Made by a program: the position numbers and the translations under genes. Positions 1-9,320 of a stretch of 64,000 bases of DNA are shown here, piece by piece. Within the stretch, counting starts at the first letter, position 1; the number at the start of each line of letters is the position of its first letter. Source of the stretch: Clostridium cadaveris (GTDB lineage Bacteria > Bacillota > Clostridia > Clostridiales > Clostridiaceae); the NCBI RefSeq assembly GCF_020911725.1, contig NZ_CP076620.1, positions 1,554,501 through 1,618,500 on the forward strand. Reading direction: 5' to 3'. The notes under the pieces were generated by a model, which had not been told where the DNA came from, ran no database searches, and was given only the letters and a program-made list of their open reading frames with translations.

Positions 1-2
1 AT

Positions 3-3000
3 GAGAAATTGAATTTAAAAAAGAATTTTAGTAATGATTTAGAGAACTTATACAAAACAATACTTATTTTAAGGTGTAGGAAGTTTGCAAATATACTTCC
101 TGATATTTTTTATAATAAAAATAGATATATGGAGCTTCTTATTCCAGATAAAATCTTTGATGAAGAATCAATTTTGAAAAGACTAATTACAGATATAGAT
201 GAAAAAGATTTTAAGCGAGGAGTAGAGATAATTGGATGGCTCTATCAATATTATATGTCAGATAAAAAAGACGATGTATTTAATGGACTAAAAGAAAACA
301 TAAAGATAACAAAAGAAAATATACCAGCAGCTACTCAATTGTTCACGCCTAAATGGATTGTTCAGTATATGGTTGAGAACTCACTTGTAAGAGTTGTAAA
401 AGGCTATGGAATAAATAGAATTAATATCTCTGAACTTAAAGAAGAATGTAGTTATTATTTAGATGATTATAAAGAAGAAAGTGAAATTTTAGGTGACACA
501 AAATCTATAAGGCACCGTACAGAAGTAGGTAATATTGAAAATATAAAAATAATAGATCCTTGCATGGGATCTGGGCATATATTAGTTTATGCTTTTGATT
601 TTCTATATGAAATTTATAAGAAAGCAGGATATGAGGGAAAAAAAATACCGAGACTTATATTAGAAAATAACTTGTATGGATTAGATATAGATTATAGAGC
701 TGTGCAGCTTGGAACATTTGCTCTTTTCATGAAATGCAGAGAATACAATGATGATTTTTTCACGGAAGTTGAATATGAATATGTAAATATTAATATGTGC
801 ACTATAGAAGAAAGTAATGATATATCTAAAGAGGAAGTTAATTACTTTGTGAATGCTTATATAGAAAGTAAAAATTATAGTGATGAAGTCAAAAATGAAA
901 AGTTTAGAAAAGATATTGAGTATTTAGTTGAAATTTTTAAAGATGCCAAGGAATATGGCTCAATTTTAGATGTTAAAAATTTGAACTTTGTGACCTTAAA
1001 AGAAAGCATTAACACTATGAAAAATAAAATCATACCTTCATTTCAACTATCTAAGCATATACTGTTTGAAAAGATTCTAAAGCTTATTAATCAAGGAGAG
1101 ATTTTAAGTGGAAAATATGATGCTGTAATAACAAATCCTCCATATATGGGGATAAGAGGGCTTAATGATAAGCTTTCATCATATCTTTGCGAAAATTATC
1201 CTGTTTCAAAGTATGATATGTTTTCTGTTTATATGGAAGTTTGTCAGAGACTTGCTAAAGAAAATAGCTTTTATTCCATGATAACTCCTCATTCATGGAT
1301 GTTTTTAAGTAGCTTTACAGCTCTTAGAGAAAAGCTTATAAAGGAAGGAAACTTTATAAATATGATACATCTTGGTGCTAGAGCTTTTGAAGAAAATGTG
1401 GGAACCATCGTACAGAATGTAGCTTTTATATTTAGAAATGGAAATGTTTCATCATATAAAACTAAAATAATAGATTTAACAAAAGAAGAAAATAGCAGGG
1501 AAAAAGAAAAGAAGCTTATTTCTATAAAAAAAGATAAAACTAGTAGTAATGTTTATATTGGTGACCTTAAAATTCTAATGGAAACTCAGACAAAATCTAT
1601 AGCTTATTGGATAAGCGATAATGTAATAAAGCTTTTTAGTGAACTTCCTCCATTAAGCAGTATAACAAAACCAAGACAAGGGATTGCTACTTCAGATAAT
1701 AAACGATTTTTAAAAAACTGGTTTGAAGTTGAAAGAGATAAAATTAAATTTGATGCATTAAGTAAAGAAGATGCTATGATTTCAGAAAAAAAGTGGTTTC
1801 CTTACAATAAGGGCGGAGACTATAGAAAATGGTACGGAAATAACGAGTATGTCATAAATTGGGAAAAGGATGGGAAAGAAGTTAAAGAGTATGCATCAAA
1901 GCTATACAAATCCTATAGTAGAACTATTAAAAATGAAGATTTTTTCTTTAGAAAATGTCTTACATATACATTTATATCAGAAGATATGGGAGTGAGATAC
2001 TGTCCCAATGGATTTATATTTGATGTGGCAGGTTCATCGGTATTTTTTGAAGATAATGAAAAGATAAATGTAATATTAGGATTTTTATGCAGCAAAGTTG
2101 CAAAGATGTTTTTAGATACAATGAACCCAACTTACAACATACAGGTTGGCGATTTAAAAAACATACCTATAAAAGAAGAAATGTATACATGTATAGATAT
2201 AAAAGAAAAAATAGATAATCTGGTTAGAGAAAATATAGAAATTTCCAAAAGAGAATGGGATTCTTTCGAGATTTCATGGGACTTCCATTCTCATCCTCTT
2301 GCAAAGAGAGGTATGAAATTGTCAGAGGCATTTAAAATATGGGAAGAAAAAATGAAAATAGATTTTAATAAGATTAAGAGAAATGAGGAAATGCTGAACA
2401 AGATTTTTATAGAGTTATATGGACTTCAAGATGAACTTTCAGAATCTATGAATGATGAGGATATAACTTTTAGAAAAGCTGATGTTAAAAGGGAAGTAAA
2501 ATCTTTAATATCATATATTATAGGATGTATATTTGGAAGATATGATGCTGAGGCGGTAAATAATTATAGAATTAAAAGTGGAGAAGTTGAAGAGCAAGGT
2601 ACAAAATCTAAATGGTTTGCTAAAAATAATATCATTCCAATTACTGAGGATGAATATTTTGAAGATGATATAGTTTATATATTTGTAGAATTTATTAAGG
2701 AATTTTATGGAGAAGAAAATTTAGAGGAGAACCTTGAGTTTATAGCATCTTCATTAAAAAAGAAAGAGGGAGAGACGTCTAGGCAAGTTATAAGAAGGTA
2801 TTTTATTAAAGAGTTTTATAAAGATCATGTGAAAACTTATGAAAAAAAGCCTATTTATTGGATGTTTGATTCTGGCAAAAATGATGGGTTTAAAGCTCTT
2901 ATATATATGCATAGATATGAACCGGATATGATTTCTAAAATTAGAGAAAATTATCTTAAGCTATTAATAAAAAAATACGAAGAAGAAGCTGAGAGGCTTT

Positions 3001-3248
3001 CTCTTATGATAAATTCAGAAGTTATAAATAAAAAACATAGAAGTTTTGCTAAAAAGAAAACTTATAGGATTTATAATCAAATAGAAGAGCTAAAAAAATA
3101 CAATAATATAGCAGCCTATGTTGATGGCAAAAAGATAATTATAAATTTAGATGATGGAATTAGGCATAATTACGAAAAGTTTCAAGGAATAAATATGGTT
3201 GATTCTAAAGGACAAGAAGTTAAGATGAACTTGCTTTGTAAAATTTGA
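3..3248 (+). CDS. pglX: BREX-type adenine-specific DNA methyltransferase PglX/BrxX (5' truncated by window edge)
   Basis: The frame is open to the left edge, so the N-terminus is missing; about 1081 residues are visible and family members are usually somewhat longer, near 1200. It should methylate adenine (N6) in host DNA as the self-marking arm of a BREX phage-defence system. The SAM-binding motif DPCMGSGH lies near visible residue 185 and the catalytic NPPY motif near residue 376, the spacing seen in PglX. The long C-terminal region has specificity-like and charged helical segments, and the end looks natural. BREX-1 operons normally continue with pglZ and brxL, but here an HD hydrolase, a gene remnant and an AraC gene follow. 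It may be an orphan enzyme or the last gene of a rearranged operon. Function by family is fairly certain; membership in a working BREX system is not shown. Confidence 0.85.
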   Translation, partial: EKLNLKKNFSNDLENLYKTILILRCRKFANILPDIFYNKNRYMELLIPDKIFDEESILKRLITDIDEKDFKRGVEIIGWLYQYYMSDKKDDVFNGLKENIKITKENIPAATQLFTPKWIVQYMVENSLVRVVKGYGINRINISELKEECSYYLDDYKEESEILGDTKSIRHRTEVGNIENIKIIDPCMGSGHILVYAFDFLYEIYKKAGYEGKKIPRLILENNLYGLDIDYRAVQLGTFALFMKCREYNDDFFTEVEYEYVNINMCTIEESNDISKEEVNYFVNAYIESKNYSDEVKNEKFRKDIEYLVEIFKDAKEYGSILDVKNLNFVTLKESINTMKNKIIPSFQLSKHILFEKILKLINQGEILSGKYDAVITNPPYMGIRGLNDKLSSYLCENYPVSKYDMFSVYMEVCQRLAKENSFYSMITPHSWMFLSSFTALREKLIKEGNFINMIHLGARAFEENVGTIVQNVAFIFRNGNVSSYKTKIIDLTKEENSREKEKKLISIKKDKTSSNVYIGDLKILMETQTKSIAYWISDNVIKLFSELPPLSSITKPRQGIATSDNKRFLKNWFEVERDKIKFDALSKEDAMISEKKWFPYNKGGDYRKWYGNNEYVINWEKDGKEVKEYASKLYKSYSRTIKNEDFFFRKCLTYTFISEDMGVRYCPNGFIFDVAGSSVFFEDNEKINVILGFLCSKVAKMFLDTMNPTYNIQVGDLKNIPIKEEMYTCIDIKEKIDNLVRENIEISKREWDSFEISWDFHSHPLAKRGMKLSEAFKIWEEKMKIDFNKIKRNEEMLNKIFIELYGLQDELSESMNDEDITFRKADVKREVKSLISYIIGCIFGRYDAEAVNNYRIKSGEVEEQGTKSKWFAKNNIIPITEDEYFEDDIVYIFVEFIKEFYGEENLEENLEFIASSLKKKEGETSRQVIRRYFIKEFYKDHVKTYEKKPIYWMFDSGKNDGFKALIYMHRYEPDMISKIRENYLKLLIKKYEEEAERLSLMINSEVINKKHRSFAKKKTYRIYNQIEELKKYNNIAAYVDGKKIIINLDDGIRHNYEKFQGINMVDSKGQEVKMNLLCKI

Positions 3249-3310
3249 TATTTGGAATATGTAGTGATAAAGTTATAAAGTAGAATTAACAGGGGGAAAG
3301 GGATGGCAGT

Positions 3311-3913
3311 ATGACTAATGACATAATTACTAAAGAAATTTTAGAAAAAGATTATGATGAGGAAATAAAAGACAATATATTAACTTATAGCGGTGTAAGT
3401 TTCTATCCATTAAATCCAAATAAAGATGATATAAAAATAGATGATATAGCACATGCATTATCACTTATGACTAGAGCAAATGGACATTTTAAACATTTCT
3501 ATTCAGTTGGGCAACACTCTATTAATTGTTATAAAGAGGCAAAGAATAGAAATTATTCTTACAGAGTTCAAATGGGATGTTTACTTCATGATGCCAGTGA
3601 AGCTTATCTTGCTGATATAACTAGACCAGTTAAAAAGAATATGAGTAAATATTTTGTTTGGGAAGACAGACTTCAAAAGGCTATTTTTGAGAAGATAGGA
3701 CTAAATGAACTTACGGATGAAGAGAAAGTTAAAGTGAAATCCATAGATGACTCTATGCTTTATTATGAATTTGTTGATCTTATGGGAACTAAACTTTTTA
3801 GTGAAGAGCCTTTTATAAGCATGGATCATAACTTTGAATTTGAAGGTTTTGACAAAGTAGAGGATGAATTTAAATTTATATATAATGAGTTGAAAGGCAA
3901 AATTTTAGATTAG
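3311..3913 (+). CDS. HD-domain phosphohydrolase (phage-type, YfbR-like superfamily)
   Basis: A 200-aa protein with the metal-binding signature of the HD superfamily: His in the FYSVGQHS segment, the HD pair in LLHDASEAYL, and a downstream Asp in VKSIDDSM. The phrase DIAHALSLMTRANGHF followed by the HD pair is typical of short HD hydrolases found in prophages and bacterial genomes, related to nucleotide phosphohydrolases such as YfbR. The substrate is unknown. The ATG is preceded by a purine-rich AGGGGGAAAGGG stretch. It lies 62 bp after the pglX-like gene with no visible terminator between, so the two may be co-transcribed. A remnant of another gene begins at its stop codon. Confidence 0.7.
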   Translation: MTNDIITKEILEKDYDEEIKDNILTYSGVSFYPLNPNKDDIKIDDIAHALSLMTRANGHFKHFYSVGQHSINCYKEAKNRNYSYRVQMGCLLHDASEAYLADITRPVKKNMSKYFVWEDRLQKAIFEKIGLNELTDEEKVKVKSIDDSMLYYEFVDLMGTKLFSEEPFISMDHNFEFEGFDKVEDEFKFIYNELKGKILD

Positions 3914-4134
3914 GAGCGAAATTTATTGGTGCAGATTTAAGAGATACAGACCTTAGGGGAGCTGATCTTGAATATAGCATATTTCTTACACAGCAGCAGG
4001 TGAATAGTGCAAAGGGTAATGCTTCAACAAAACTTCCTAGGGAATTAGTTATACCGAGTTATTGGGATGTGCATTATAGGTTTTTATGTACAAATTATCT
4101 TTTATACTCAAGTTTCATTAATAATTGTTTGTGA
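3913..4134 (+). pseudogene. Remnant of a pentapeptide-repeat protein (3' end only)
   Basis: The frame beginning at the stop codon of the HD gene reads GAKFIGADLRDTDLRGADLE, three to four pentapeptide repeats of the A(D/N)LxX type. It continues FLTQQQVNSAKGN and TKLPRELVIPSYW, which resembles the usual C-terminal tail of small pentapeptide-repeat proteins in Firmicutes. It then runs on to a TGA at 4132. There is no start codon or ribosome binding site; upstream in this frame, stops occur within the HD gene. It is best read as the surviving 3' end of a deleted gene, supporting past deletion or insertion in this accessory patch. Confidence 0.6.
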
Positions 4135-4166
4135 GATTTTAATAAAACAATTTAACTTAAAAAATT

Positions 4167-4215
4167 TTAAGGCCGGCATTTAAAATTAAGTGCTGGCCTT
4201 AAAGTATTTTATAAT
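4167..4215. terminator. Bidirectional intrinsic terminator between the left patch and the AraC gene
   Basis: TTTAAGGCCGGCA (4167-4179) pairs with TGCTGGCCTTAAA (4191-4203) with one G-T wobble and a 11-base loop. A T-rich tail follows on the + strand, and an A-run precedes it that becomes a T-run on the - strand. It can end both the + strand genes and the convergent AraC gene. Confidence 0.8.
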
Positions 4216-4256
4216 TATTATGTAAATATAATTTTATAAGTCATATGATATTTTTA

Positions 4257-5123
4257 TTACTTTAGCTGCAACTTGTACTCTTTCGGAGATAAGCCAGTGA
4301 CTTTTTTAAACATCTGACTAAAATAAGATGAAGTTGAAAAGCCAACTATAGATGAAATATCTCTTATTGAATAATTAGTAGTTTTTAAAAGATTTTTAGC
4401 TTCAGATATTCTTTTGTTTATTACATAATTTATAGGAGAAACTCCTATTTGTTTAGTAAAACTATGAACCACATAATATTTATTTACATGAGATATAGAA
4501 GCAAGCTTATCTAATGTTATGTTTTCAGAGTAATGTGAATCTAGATAGTTCTTTATTTTCATGCATTCTAAATTAAGATGTTCTTTTGAATTTTCTTTTA
4601 GGTCAACATCCTCAGATTCTCCTCTAGATATAAAAACAATAATAAGAGTAATAAGACTTTTGCACACAAGTTCATAATTTAAAGGCTTATTTTCAATTTC
4701 GCTAATTAAAAGTGGATCTATAAGATTTAAGTATATGCCTAAATTATCTGGATGAATAACTTTGTATAAGTCATTTTTATTATCATCCTCACTATTTACA
4801 AGTGTAGGAGAATCATGATGAACCAGTGAAAGATTATCTATGCCAAGAACTATATATTCTAAAGGATCTTTGCCTGTATTTGATTTTTCTGTATGAAGAC
4901 AGTTTGGATTAATTATGATAAGGTCACCCTTAGAAACGTTTACAGTATTGTCGTCTAAATGAAAATTTCCAGAACCATTAGTTATAAAAAATATTTCTGT
5001 AAAAGGATGAAAGTGAGCAGTACTATGCCAGTCGTTTTCAAATTTTGATTTGGATATGTAAAGAAGTTCAAAGTCCACATTAAAATTAGCATTCTCCTCT
5101 ACATCATATCTTGTTATTCCCAT
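4257..5123 (-). CDS. AraC-family transcriptional regulator with cupin sensor domain
   Basis: A 288-aa regulator. The N-terminal half (about residues 25-105) is a cupin-type ligand domain with the HFHPFTEIFFITNGSG and KGDLIIINPNCLH strands. The C-terminal 100 residues hold two helix-turn-helix motifs ending in IVGFSTSSYFSQMFKKVTGLSPKEY, the AraC/XylS signature. It is divergent from the sugar ABC/phosphorylase operon and is probably its local activator, sensing a sugar derived from the substrate. The only in-frame start has an AGGAGG 14 bases upstream, a longer spacing than usual. Family assignment is firm; ligand and target are inferred from position. Confidence 0.88.
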   Translation of the reverse strand: MGITRYDVEENANFNVDFELLYISKSKFENDWHSTAHFHPFTEIFFITNGSGNFHLDDNTVNVSKGDLIIINPNCLHTEKSNTGKDPLEYIVLGIDNLSLVHHDSPTLVNSEDDNKNDLYKVIHPDNLGIYLNLIDPLLISEIENKPLNYELVCKSLITLIIVFISRGESEDVDLKENSKEHLNLECMKIKNYLDSHYSENITLDKLASISHVNKYYVVHSFTKQIGVSPINYVINKRISEAKNLLKTTNYSIRDISSIVGFSTSSYFSQMFKKVTGLSPKEYKLQLK

Positions 5124-5180
5124 TTTGTAATCTCATACCTCCTCTAACAAAATAATACAAGTTTCTCTTATAGTTTATCA

Positions 5181-5221
5181 TATTATTGCCTATTAGTATA
5201 TTGCTTTTTATGACAATAATA
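5181..5221. promoter_or_regulatory. Candidate AraC-regulator operator dyad in the divergent region
   Basis: TATTATTG (5181-5188) and CAATAATA (5214-5221) form an exact 8-bp inverted repeat separated by 25 bases. It lies between the AraC gene and the transporter operon and overlaps the candidate operon promoter. A further TTATTG occurs at 5242-5247. An operator role is inference. Confidence 0.35.
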
Positions 5222-5228
5222 CTATAAA
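5201..5228 (+). promoter_or_regulatory. Candidate promoter of the GH112/ABC operon
   Basis: TTGCTT (5201-5206), a 16-bp spacer and TATAAA (5223-5228). The weak -35 box fits a promoter needing an activator such as the divergent AraC protein. Confidence 0.35.
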
Positions 5229-5248
5229 TATTAGCAAGAAAGTTATTG

Positions 5249-5262
5249 TGTAAAAGATTACA
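5249..5262. promoter_or_regulatory. Candidate cre-like (CcpA) site downstream of the operon promoter
   Basis: TGTAAAAGATTACA has perfect TGTAA/TTACA arms and matches 12 of 14 positions of the cre consensus TGWAARCGYTTWCA, but lacks the central CG. It would lie just inside the transcribed region, where CcpA usually represses. Confidence 0.3.
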
Positions 5263-5322
5263 TTGATTGTAAAATATAAATAGACAGAAAAGGATGAGAA
5301 CTAAATAAAGGAGAGAGTGGTA

Positions 5323-6216
5323 ATGAAAAGAAAAGTATCATCAAAAAAACTTTTTATTGGATGTTCTATAATTCCTGCAATAATACTATTTGTTGTATTT
5401 ATGGTTATTCCAACAATCAATGTCTTCTGGATGTCCTTATTTAAGTGGGGAGGACTTACAAGCAAAAAAACCTTTGTAGGCTTTGATAATTTTAAGATAC
5501 TTTTGGAGGATCAAAATTTTCTATCATCTTTCAAAAATACTTTGCTTATCTTAGTTGTAGTAACCTTAATTACATTGGTACTAGCTATAATAATTGCAGC
5601 TGTATTGTCTAGGGAAAATGTTAAATTTAAGAACTTCTTCAGAGTAATTTTTTATCTGCCTAACATACTTTCAGTTGTTGTTATATCAGCTATTTTTTCA
5701 GCTATATTAGATCCTAACGAAGGAATTATAAATGCCACTTTAGATTTTCTGAGTTTAGAATCATTAAAAAGAATGTGGCTAGGAGATCATGAAGTTGTTA
5801 TATGGTGCATAATTTTTGCAATGATTTGGCAGGCAGTAGGATATTATATGGTAATGTATATGTCAAGTATGTGCAGTATACCAGAAAGTCTTTATGAAGC
5901 AGCAGAACTTGAAGGTGCTTCTAAGATAACACAGTTCTTTAAGATAACATTACCTTTAATATGGAATGTAATAAGGACAACCTTAACATTCTTTATTATA
6001 AGTACTATAAATTTAAGTTTCTTATTTGTAAAAGTAATGACTGGCGGAGGTCCAGATGGAGCATCTGAGGTTTTCCTAAGCTATATGTACAAGCAAGCTT
6101 ACTCTAATTCAGCTTATGGATATGGAATGGCAATAGGCGTAGTAATCTTCTTATTCTCTTTTGGACTATCCTTTGTAATAAACAAAGCAACTAAGAGAGA
6201 TGTAATAGAGTTTTAA
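5323..6216 (+). CDS. Sugar ABC transporter permease (MalF/UgpA type)
   Basis: A 297-aa inner-membrane permease with about six hydrophobic segments and the EAA loop (EAAELEGASKITQFFKITLPL) that contacts the ATPase. ATG 5323 was chosen because AAGGAGAG sits eight bases upstream; a GTG two codons earlier would overlap the ribosome binding site. It pairs with the next gene as the heterodimeric channel of a carbohydrate uptake type 1 (CUT1) importer, with the binding lipoprotein at 9591 and the ATPase at 11023. The neighbouring GH112 phosphorylase suggests that a galactosyl-HexNAc disaccharide is the cargo; specificity cannot be read from the permease itself. Confidence 0.93.
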   Translation: MKRKVSSKKLFIGCSIIPAIILFVVFMVIPTINVFWMSLFKWGGLTSKKTFVGFDNFKILLEDQNFLSSFKNTLLILVVVTLITLVLAIIIAAVLSRENVKFKNFFRVIFYLPNILSVVVISAIFSAILDPNEGIINATLDFLSLESLKRMWLGDHEVVIWCIIFAMIWQAVGYYMVMYMSSMCSIPESLYEAAELEGASKITQFFKITLPLIWNVIRTTLTFFIISTINLSFLFVKVMTGGGPDGASEVFLSYMYKQAYSNSAYGYGMAIGVVIFLFSFGLSFVINKATKRDVIEF

Positions 6217-6229
6217 GGGGGGATAAGAT

Positions 6230-7126
6230 ATGAAGAAAAAACTAAAAGATGTATCGGGGAAAAAGCTCTACAAATTTTTTATATATTTTTGTTTGATACT
6301 ATTTGCCTTAAGCATAATAGTACCACTAGGATGGTCAATCCTTGCATCTTTTAAACATAAATCTGAATTCTATGGAAATCCATGGGCACTGCCTGAAGGT
6401 TTCTATTTTGAAAATTTTAAAAAGGCATTTGTGGAAGCTCACATGGGAGAGTACTTCTTAAATTCAATCATAATAACTGGACTAGCTTTGGCAATACTTT
6501 TAGTTGTATCGATTCCTGCTGCATATACTCTATCCAGATTTGAGTTCAAAAGCAAAAAAGTTATAAACACTTTATTTACTGCAGGATTATTTATAAACGT
6601 TAATTATATAGTAGTTCCTATATTTTTATTAGTTGTAGGTGGAGAAAAGATTGTAAGGCAGATTTTTTCACTGCCAGCCAGTATGACATTATTTTTAGAT
6701 AGCAGAATAGTAATTGCTATAATTTATGCGGCAACAGCTCTTCCTTTCACAATTTATTTACTATCAAGTTATCTAAAATCCATACCAAAAGCATATGAAG
6801 AAGCTGCTTATATTGATGGATGTGGATACTTTAAAACGCTTATAAAAATAATAATTCCAATGGCTAAACCAAGCATAATAACAGTGATATTATTTAACTT
6901 TTTAGCCTTTTGGAATGAATATATAATAGCACTTACCCTTCTTCCAAATGGCTCAAAAACTTTGCCACTTGGACTTATAAATCTTATGCAGGTACAAAAA
7001 ACTGCTACTGACTATGGAGCAATGTATGCAGGGCTTGTAATTGTAATGATACCAACAATAATACTCTACATTTTAGTTCAAAAGAAATTAACTGAAGGTA
7101 TGACAATAGGGGGAATAAAGGAATGA
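6230..7126 (+). CDS. Sugar ABC transporter permease (MalG/UgpE type)
   Basis: A 298-aa partner permease with six predicted membrane segments and the EAA motif (EEAAYIDGCGYFKTLIKIIIPMAKP). An AAGGGGGG ribosome binding site lies in the 13-bp gap after the first permease. The last four bases (ATGA) overlap the start of the GH112 phosphorylase gene, so the importer and the enzyme that consumes its cargo are translationally coupled. CUT1 family by sequence; substrate inferred from the neighbour. Confidence 0.93.
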   Translation: MKKKLKDVSGKKLYKFFIYFCLILFALSIIVPLGWSILASFKHKSEFYGNPWALPEGFYFENFKKAFVEAHMGEYFLNSIIITGLALAILLVVSIPAAYTLSRFEFKSKKVINTLFTAGLFINVNYIVVPIFLLVVGGEKIVRQIFSLPASMTLFLDSRIVIAIIYAATALPFTIYLLSSYLKSIPKAYEEAAYIDGCGYFKTLIKIIIPMAKPSIITVILFNFLAFWNEYIIALTLLPNGSKTLPLGLINLMQVQKTATDYGAMYAGLVIVMIPTIILYILVQKKLTEGMTIGGIKE

Positions 7127-9300
7127 TAAAAGAAAATAACGCAAAAAAAGGAAGAGTAACTATCCCTACAGATAATGATTTCATAAAAGAAACGATAGAA
7201 ATAGTTGAAAAGTGGGGAGCAGACGCAATACGTGATTGCGACGGGTTTAAGCTGCCTAAAGAAATAAGTGGTCTTGCAGAAAAAATTTACTCAACATATT
7301 TTGTAGCACGTGGAGACAATGAATGGGCTAAGGCTCATATGGACGAATTACAACAAACTTATCTTATGACAAAGCATAAAGTAGCTCATGAAGATATTTT
7401 AAAGATAAATATAATGGAAGATTATTTTAAAGAAGAAATAAAACCAGATACTATTCATGATATAAAGGAATTTTGGGAAGTAATAGATAGAACTACTGGA
7501 GAAGTGGTTGATGCTAAAAATTGGGAGTATCAAGAGGAAAATGAGCAGGTTATAATAAAAAATGTAGCTAAATGGCATGAATACACTGTTTCATTTTTAG
7601 CTTACTGCATATGGGATTCAACACAAATGTACAATCACATAACAAATAACTGGGGAGATAAGCCTCACGAAATGCCTTTTGATATAAGAAATCCAAAGAC
7701 TAATGCTCATATTTTTGAAGCTATGCACAGATGGCTTGATGAGCACCCAGAAACTAATGTAGTTAGATTCACAACTTTCTTTTATCATTTTACTTTAGTA
7801 TTTAATAATCTTGCAAAAGAAAAGTATGTTGATTGGTTTGGATATAGTTCAAGCGTAAGTGCAGAAGCTCTAAAAGCCTTTGAAAAGAAAAAGGGATATA
7901 AGCTTAGAGCAGAAGACATAATAGATCAAGGATATTACAATAGCTCTTTTAGAGTTCCAAGTAAAAAATATTTGGATTACATGGATTTCCAGCAACAGTT
8001 TGTAGCTGAAAATGTTAAAAAATTAGTTGATATAGTTCATGAAAAAGGAAGAGAAGCTATGATGTTCCTTGGTGATAACTGGATTGGAACTGAGCCTTAT
8101 GGAAAGTATTTTGAAAATATAGGTCTTGATGCAGTTGTAGGATCCGTAGGTGGCGGTGCTACTTTGAGAATGATTTCAGAAATACCAGGAGTCAAATATA
8201 CTGAAGGGAGATTTCTTCCATACTTTTTCCCAGATACATTTTATGAAGGAAATGATCCCACTATAGAGGCAAGAGAAAACTGGTTAACCGCACGTAGAGC
8301 TATAATGAGAAAACCAGTTGACAGAATAGGATATGGTGGATATTTATCATTAGCGTATAAATTCCCTAAATTTGTTGAGTATATTAGCAATGTATGCGAG
8401 GAATTTAGAGAAATTTATGATAATATAGATGGTAAGAAACCGTATTGTGGTTTAAAAGTAGCTATATTAAATTCTTGGGGTAAACTTAGAAGCTGGCAGA
8501 CTCACATGGTTGCACATGCTCTATGGTATAAGCAAATTTATTCTTATCTTGGAATATTAGAATCATTAAGCGGAATGAGTGTAGATGTAAGTTTTATAAG
8601 CTTTGATGATATTAGAAGCAGCAACGTTTTAGATGACATAGATGTAGTTATTAATGCAGGAGATGCGGGAACTTCATTTAGCGGAGGACGTGAATGGCTT
8701 GATGAAAAGGTTATAACTAAAATAAGAGAATGGATTTATAATGGCGGAGGCTTTGTAGGAGTAGGAGAACCAACTGCAGAATTAAATGAAGGCCATTACT
8801 TCCAGCTAGCAGATGCTTTAGGTGTAGATAAAGAACTTGGATTCTCATTGAGCTCGGATAAATACTTTACAAAAGAATTAGAGCATCACTTTATAACTGA
8901 AGATGTTACTGATCCTTTAGATTTTGGCGAAGGAAAGCAGAATGTATATGCTTTAAGCAAAAACACAGAGATAATATCTTATGTTGGTGGGGACCTTCTT
9001 ATGAGTGCTAATAGCTATGGTAAAGGCAGATGCGTATATATAGCAGGACTTCCATATTCAATTCAAAACAGCCGTATACTTATGAGAAGTTTATACTATG
9101 CTGCTAACAAAGAAAATGACTTAAAGAAGTGGTATGCTGATAATATCAATTGTGAAGTATCTGCTTATTTAGAAAGCAAGAAATATGCTATTATAAATAA
9201 CTCAAATGAAGAGCAGGAAACTACAGTTTATGATGGATGTGGAAATATTCAAAAGATAATACTTAAACCTTGTGAGATAAAATGGCTTGATATTATTTAA
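7123..9300 (+). CDS. gnpA: GH112 1,3-beta-galactosyl-N-acetylhexosamine phosphorylase
   Basis: A 725-aa cytoplasmic phosphorylase, the usual GH112 length. Family members split Gal-beta-1,3-GalNAc or Gal-beta-1,3-GlcNAc with phosphate to alpha-Gal-1-P and free HexNAc; some clostridial members act on galactosyl-rhamnose instead. Its start KGRVTIPTDNDF resembles the family. A catalytic-type Asp sits at 318 in FLGDNW, followed by a glycine-rich GSVGGGATLRM active-site loop, a beta-amylase-like barrel, and a C-terminal glutamine-amidotransferase-like domain (around GGGFVGVGEPT). The adjacent HexNAc-type kinase and CUT1 importer favour galacto-N-biose or lacto-N-biose from mucin or glycolipid as substrate. 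The family call is firm; which disaccharide is preferred is inference. Confidence 0.88.
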   Translation: MIKENNAKKGRVTIPTDNDFIKETIEIVEKWGADAIRDCDGFKLPKEISGLAEKIYSTYFVARGDNEWAKAHMDELQQTYLMTKHKVAHEDILKINIMEDYFKEEIKPDTIHDIKEFWEVIDRTTGEVVDAKNWEYQEENEQVIIKNVAKWHEYTVSFLAYCIWDSTQMYNHITNNWGDKPHEMPFDIRNPKTNAHIFEAMHRWLDEHPETNVVRFTTFFYHFTLVFNNLAKEKYVDWFGYSSSVSAEALKAFEKKKGYKLRAEDIIDQGYYNSSFRVPSKKYLDYMDFQQQFVAENVKKLVDIVHEKGREAMMFLGDNWIGTEPYGKYFENIGLDAVVGSVGGGATLRMISEIPGVKYTEGRFLPYFFPDTFYEGNDPTIEARENWLTARRAIMRKPVDRIGYGGYLSLAYKFPKFVEYISNVCEEFREIYDNIDGKKPYCGLKVAILNSWGKLRSWQTHMVAHALWYKQIYSYLGILESLSGMSVDVSFISFDDIRSSNVLDDIDVVINAGDAGTSFSGGREWLDEKVITKIREWIYNGGGFVGVGEPTAELNEGHYFQLADALGVDKELGFSLSSDKYFTKELEHHFITEDVTDPLDFGEGKQNVYALSKNTEIISYVGGDLLMSANSYGKGRCVYIAGLPYSIQNSRILMRSLYYAANKENDLKKWYADNINCEVSAYLESKKYAIINNSNEEQETTVYDGCGNIQKIILKPCEIKWLDII

Positions 9301-9320
9301 CCTTTTAAGGGGGAAGAGAT

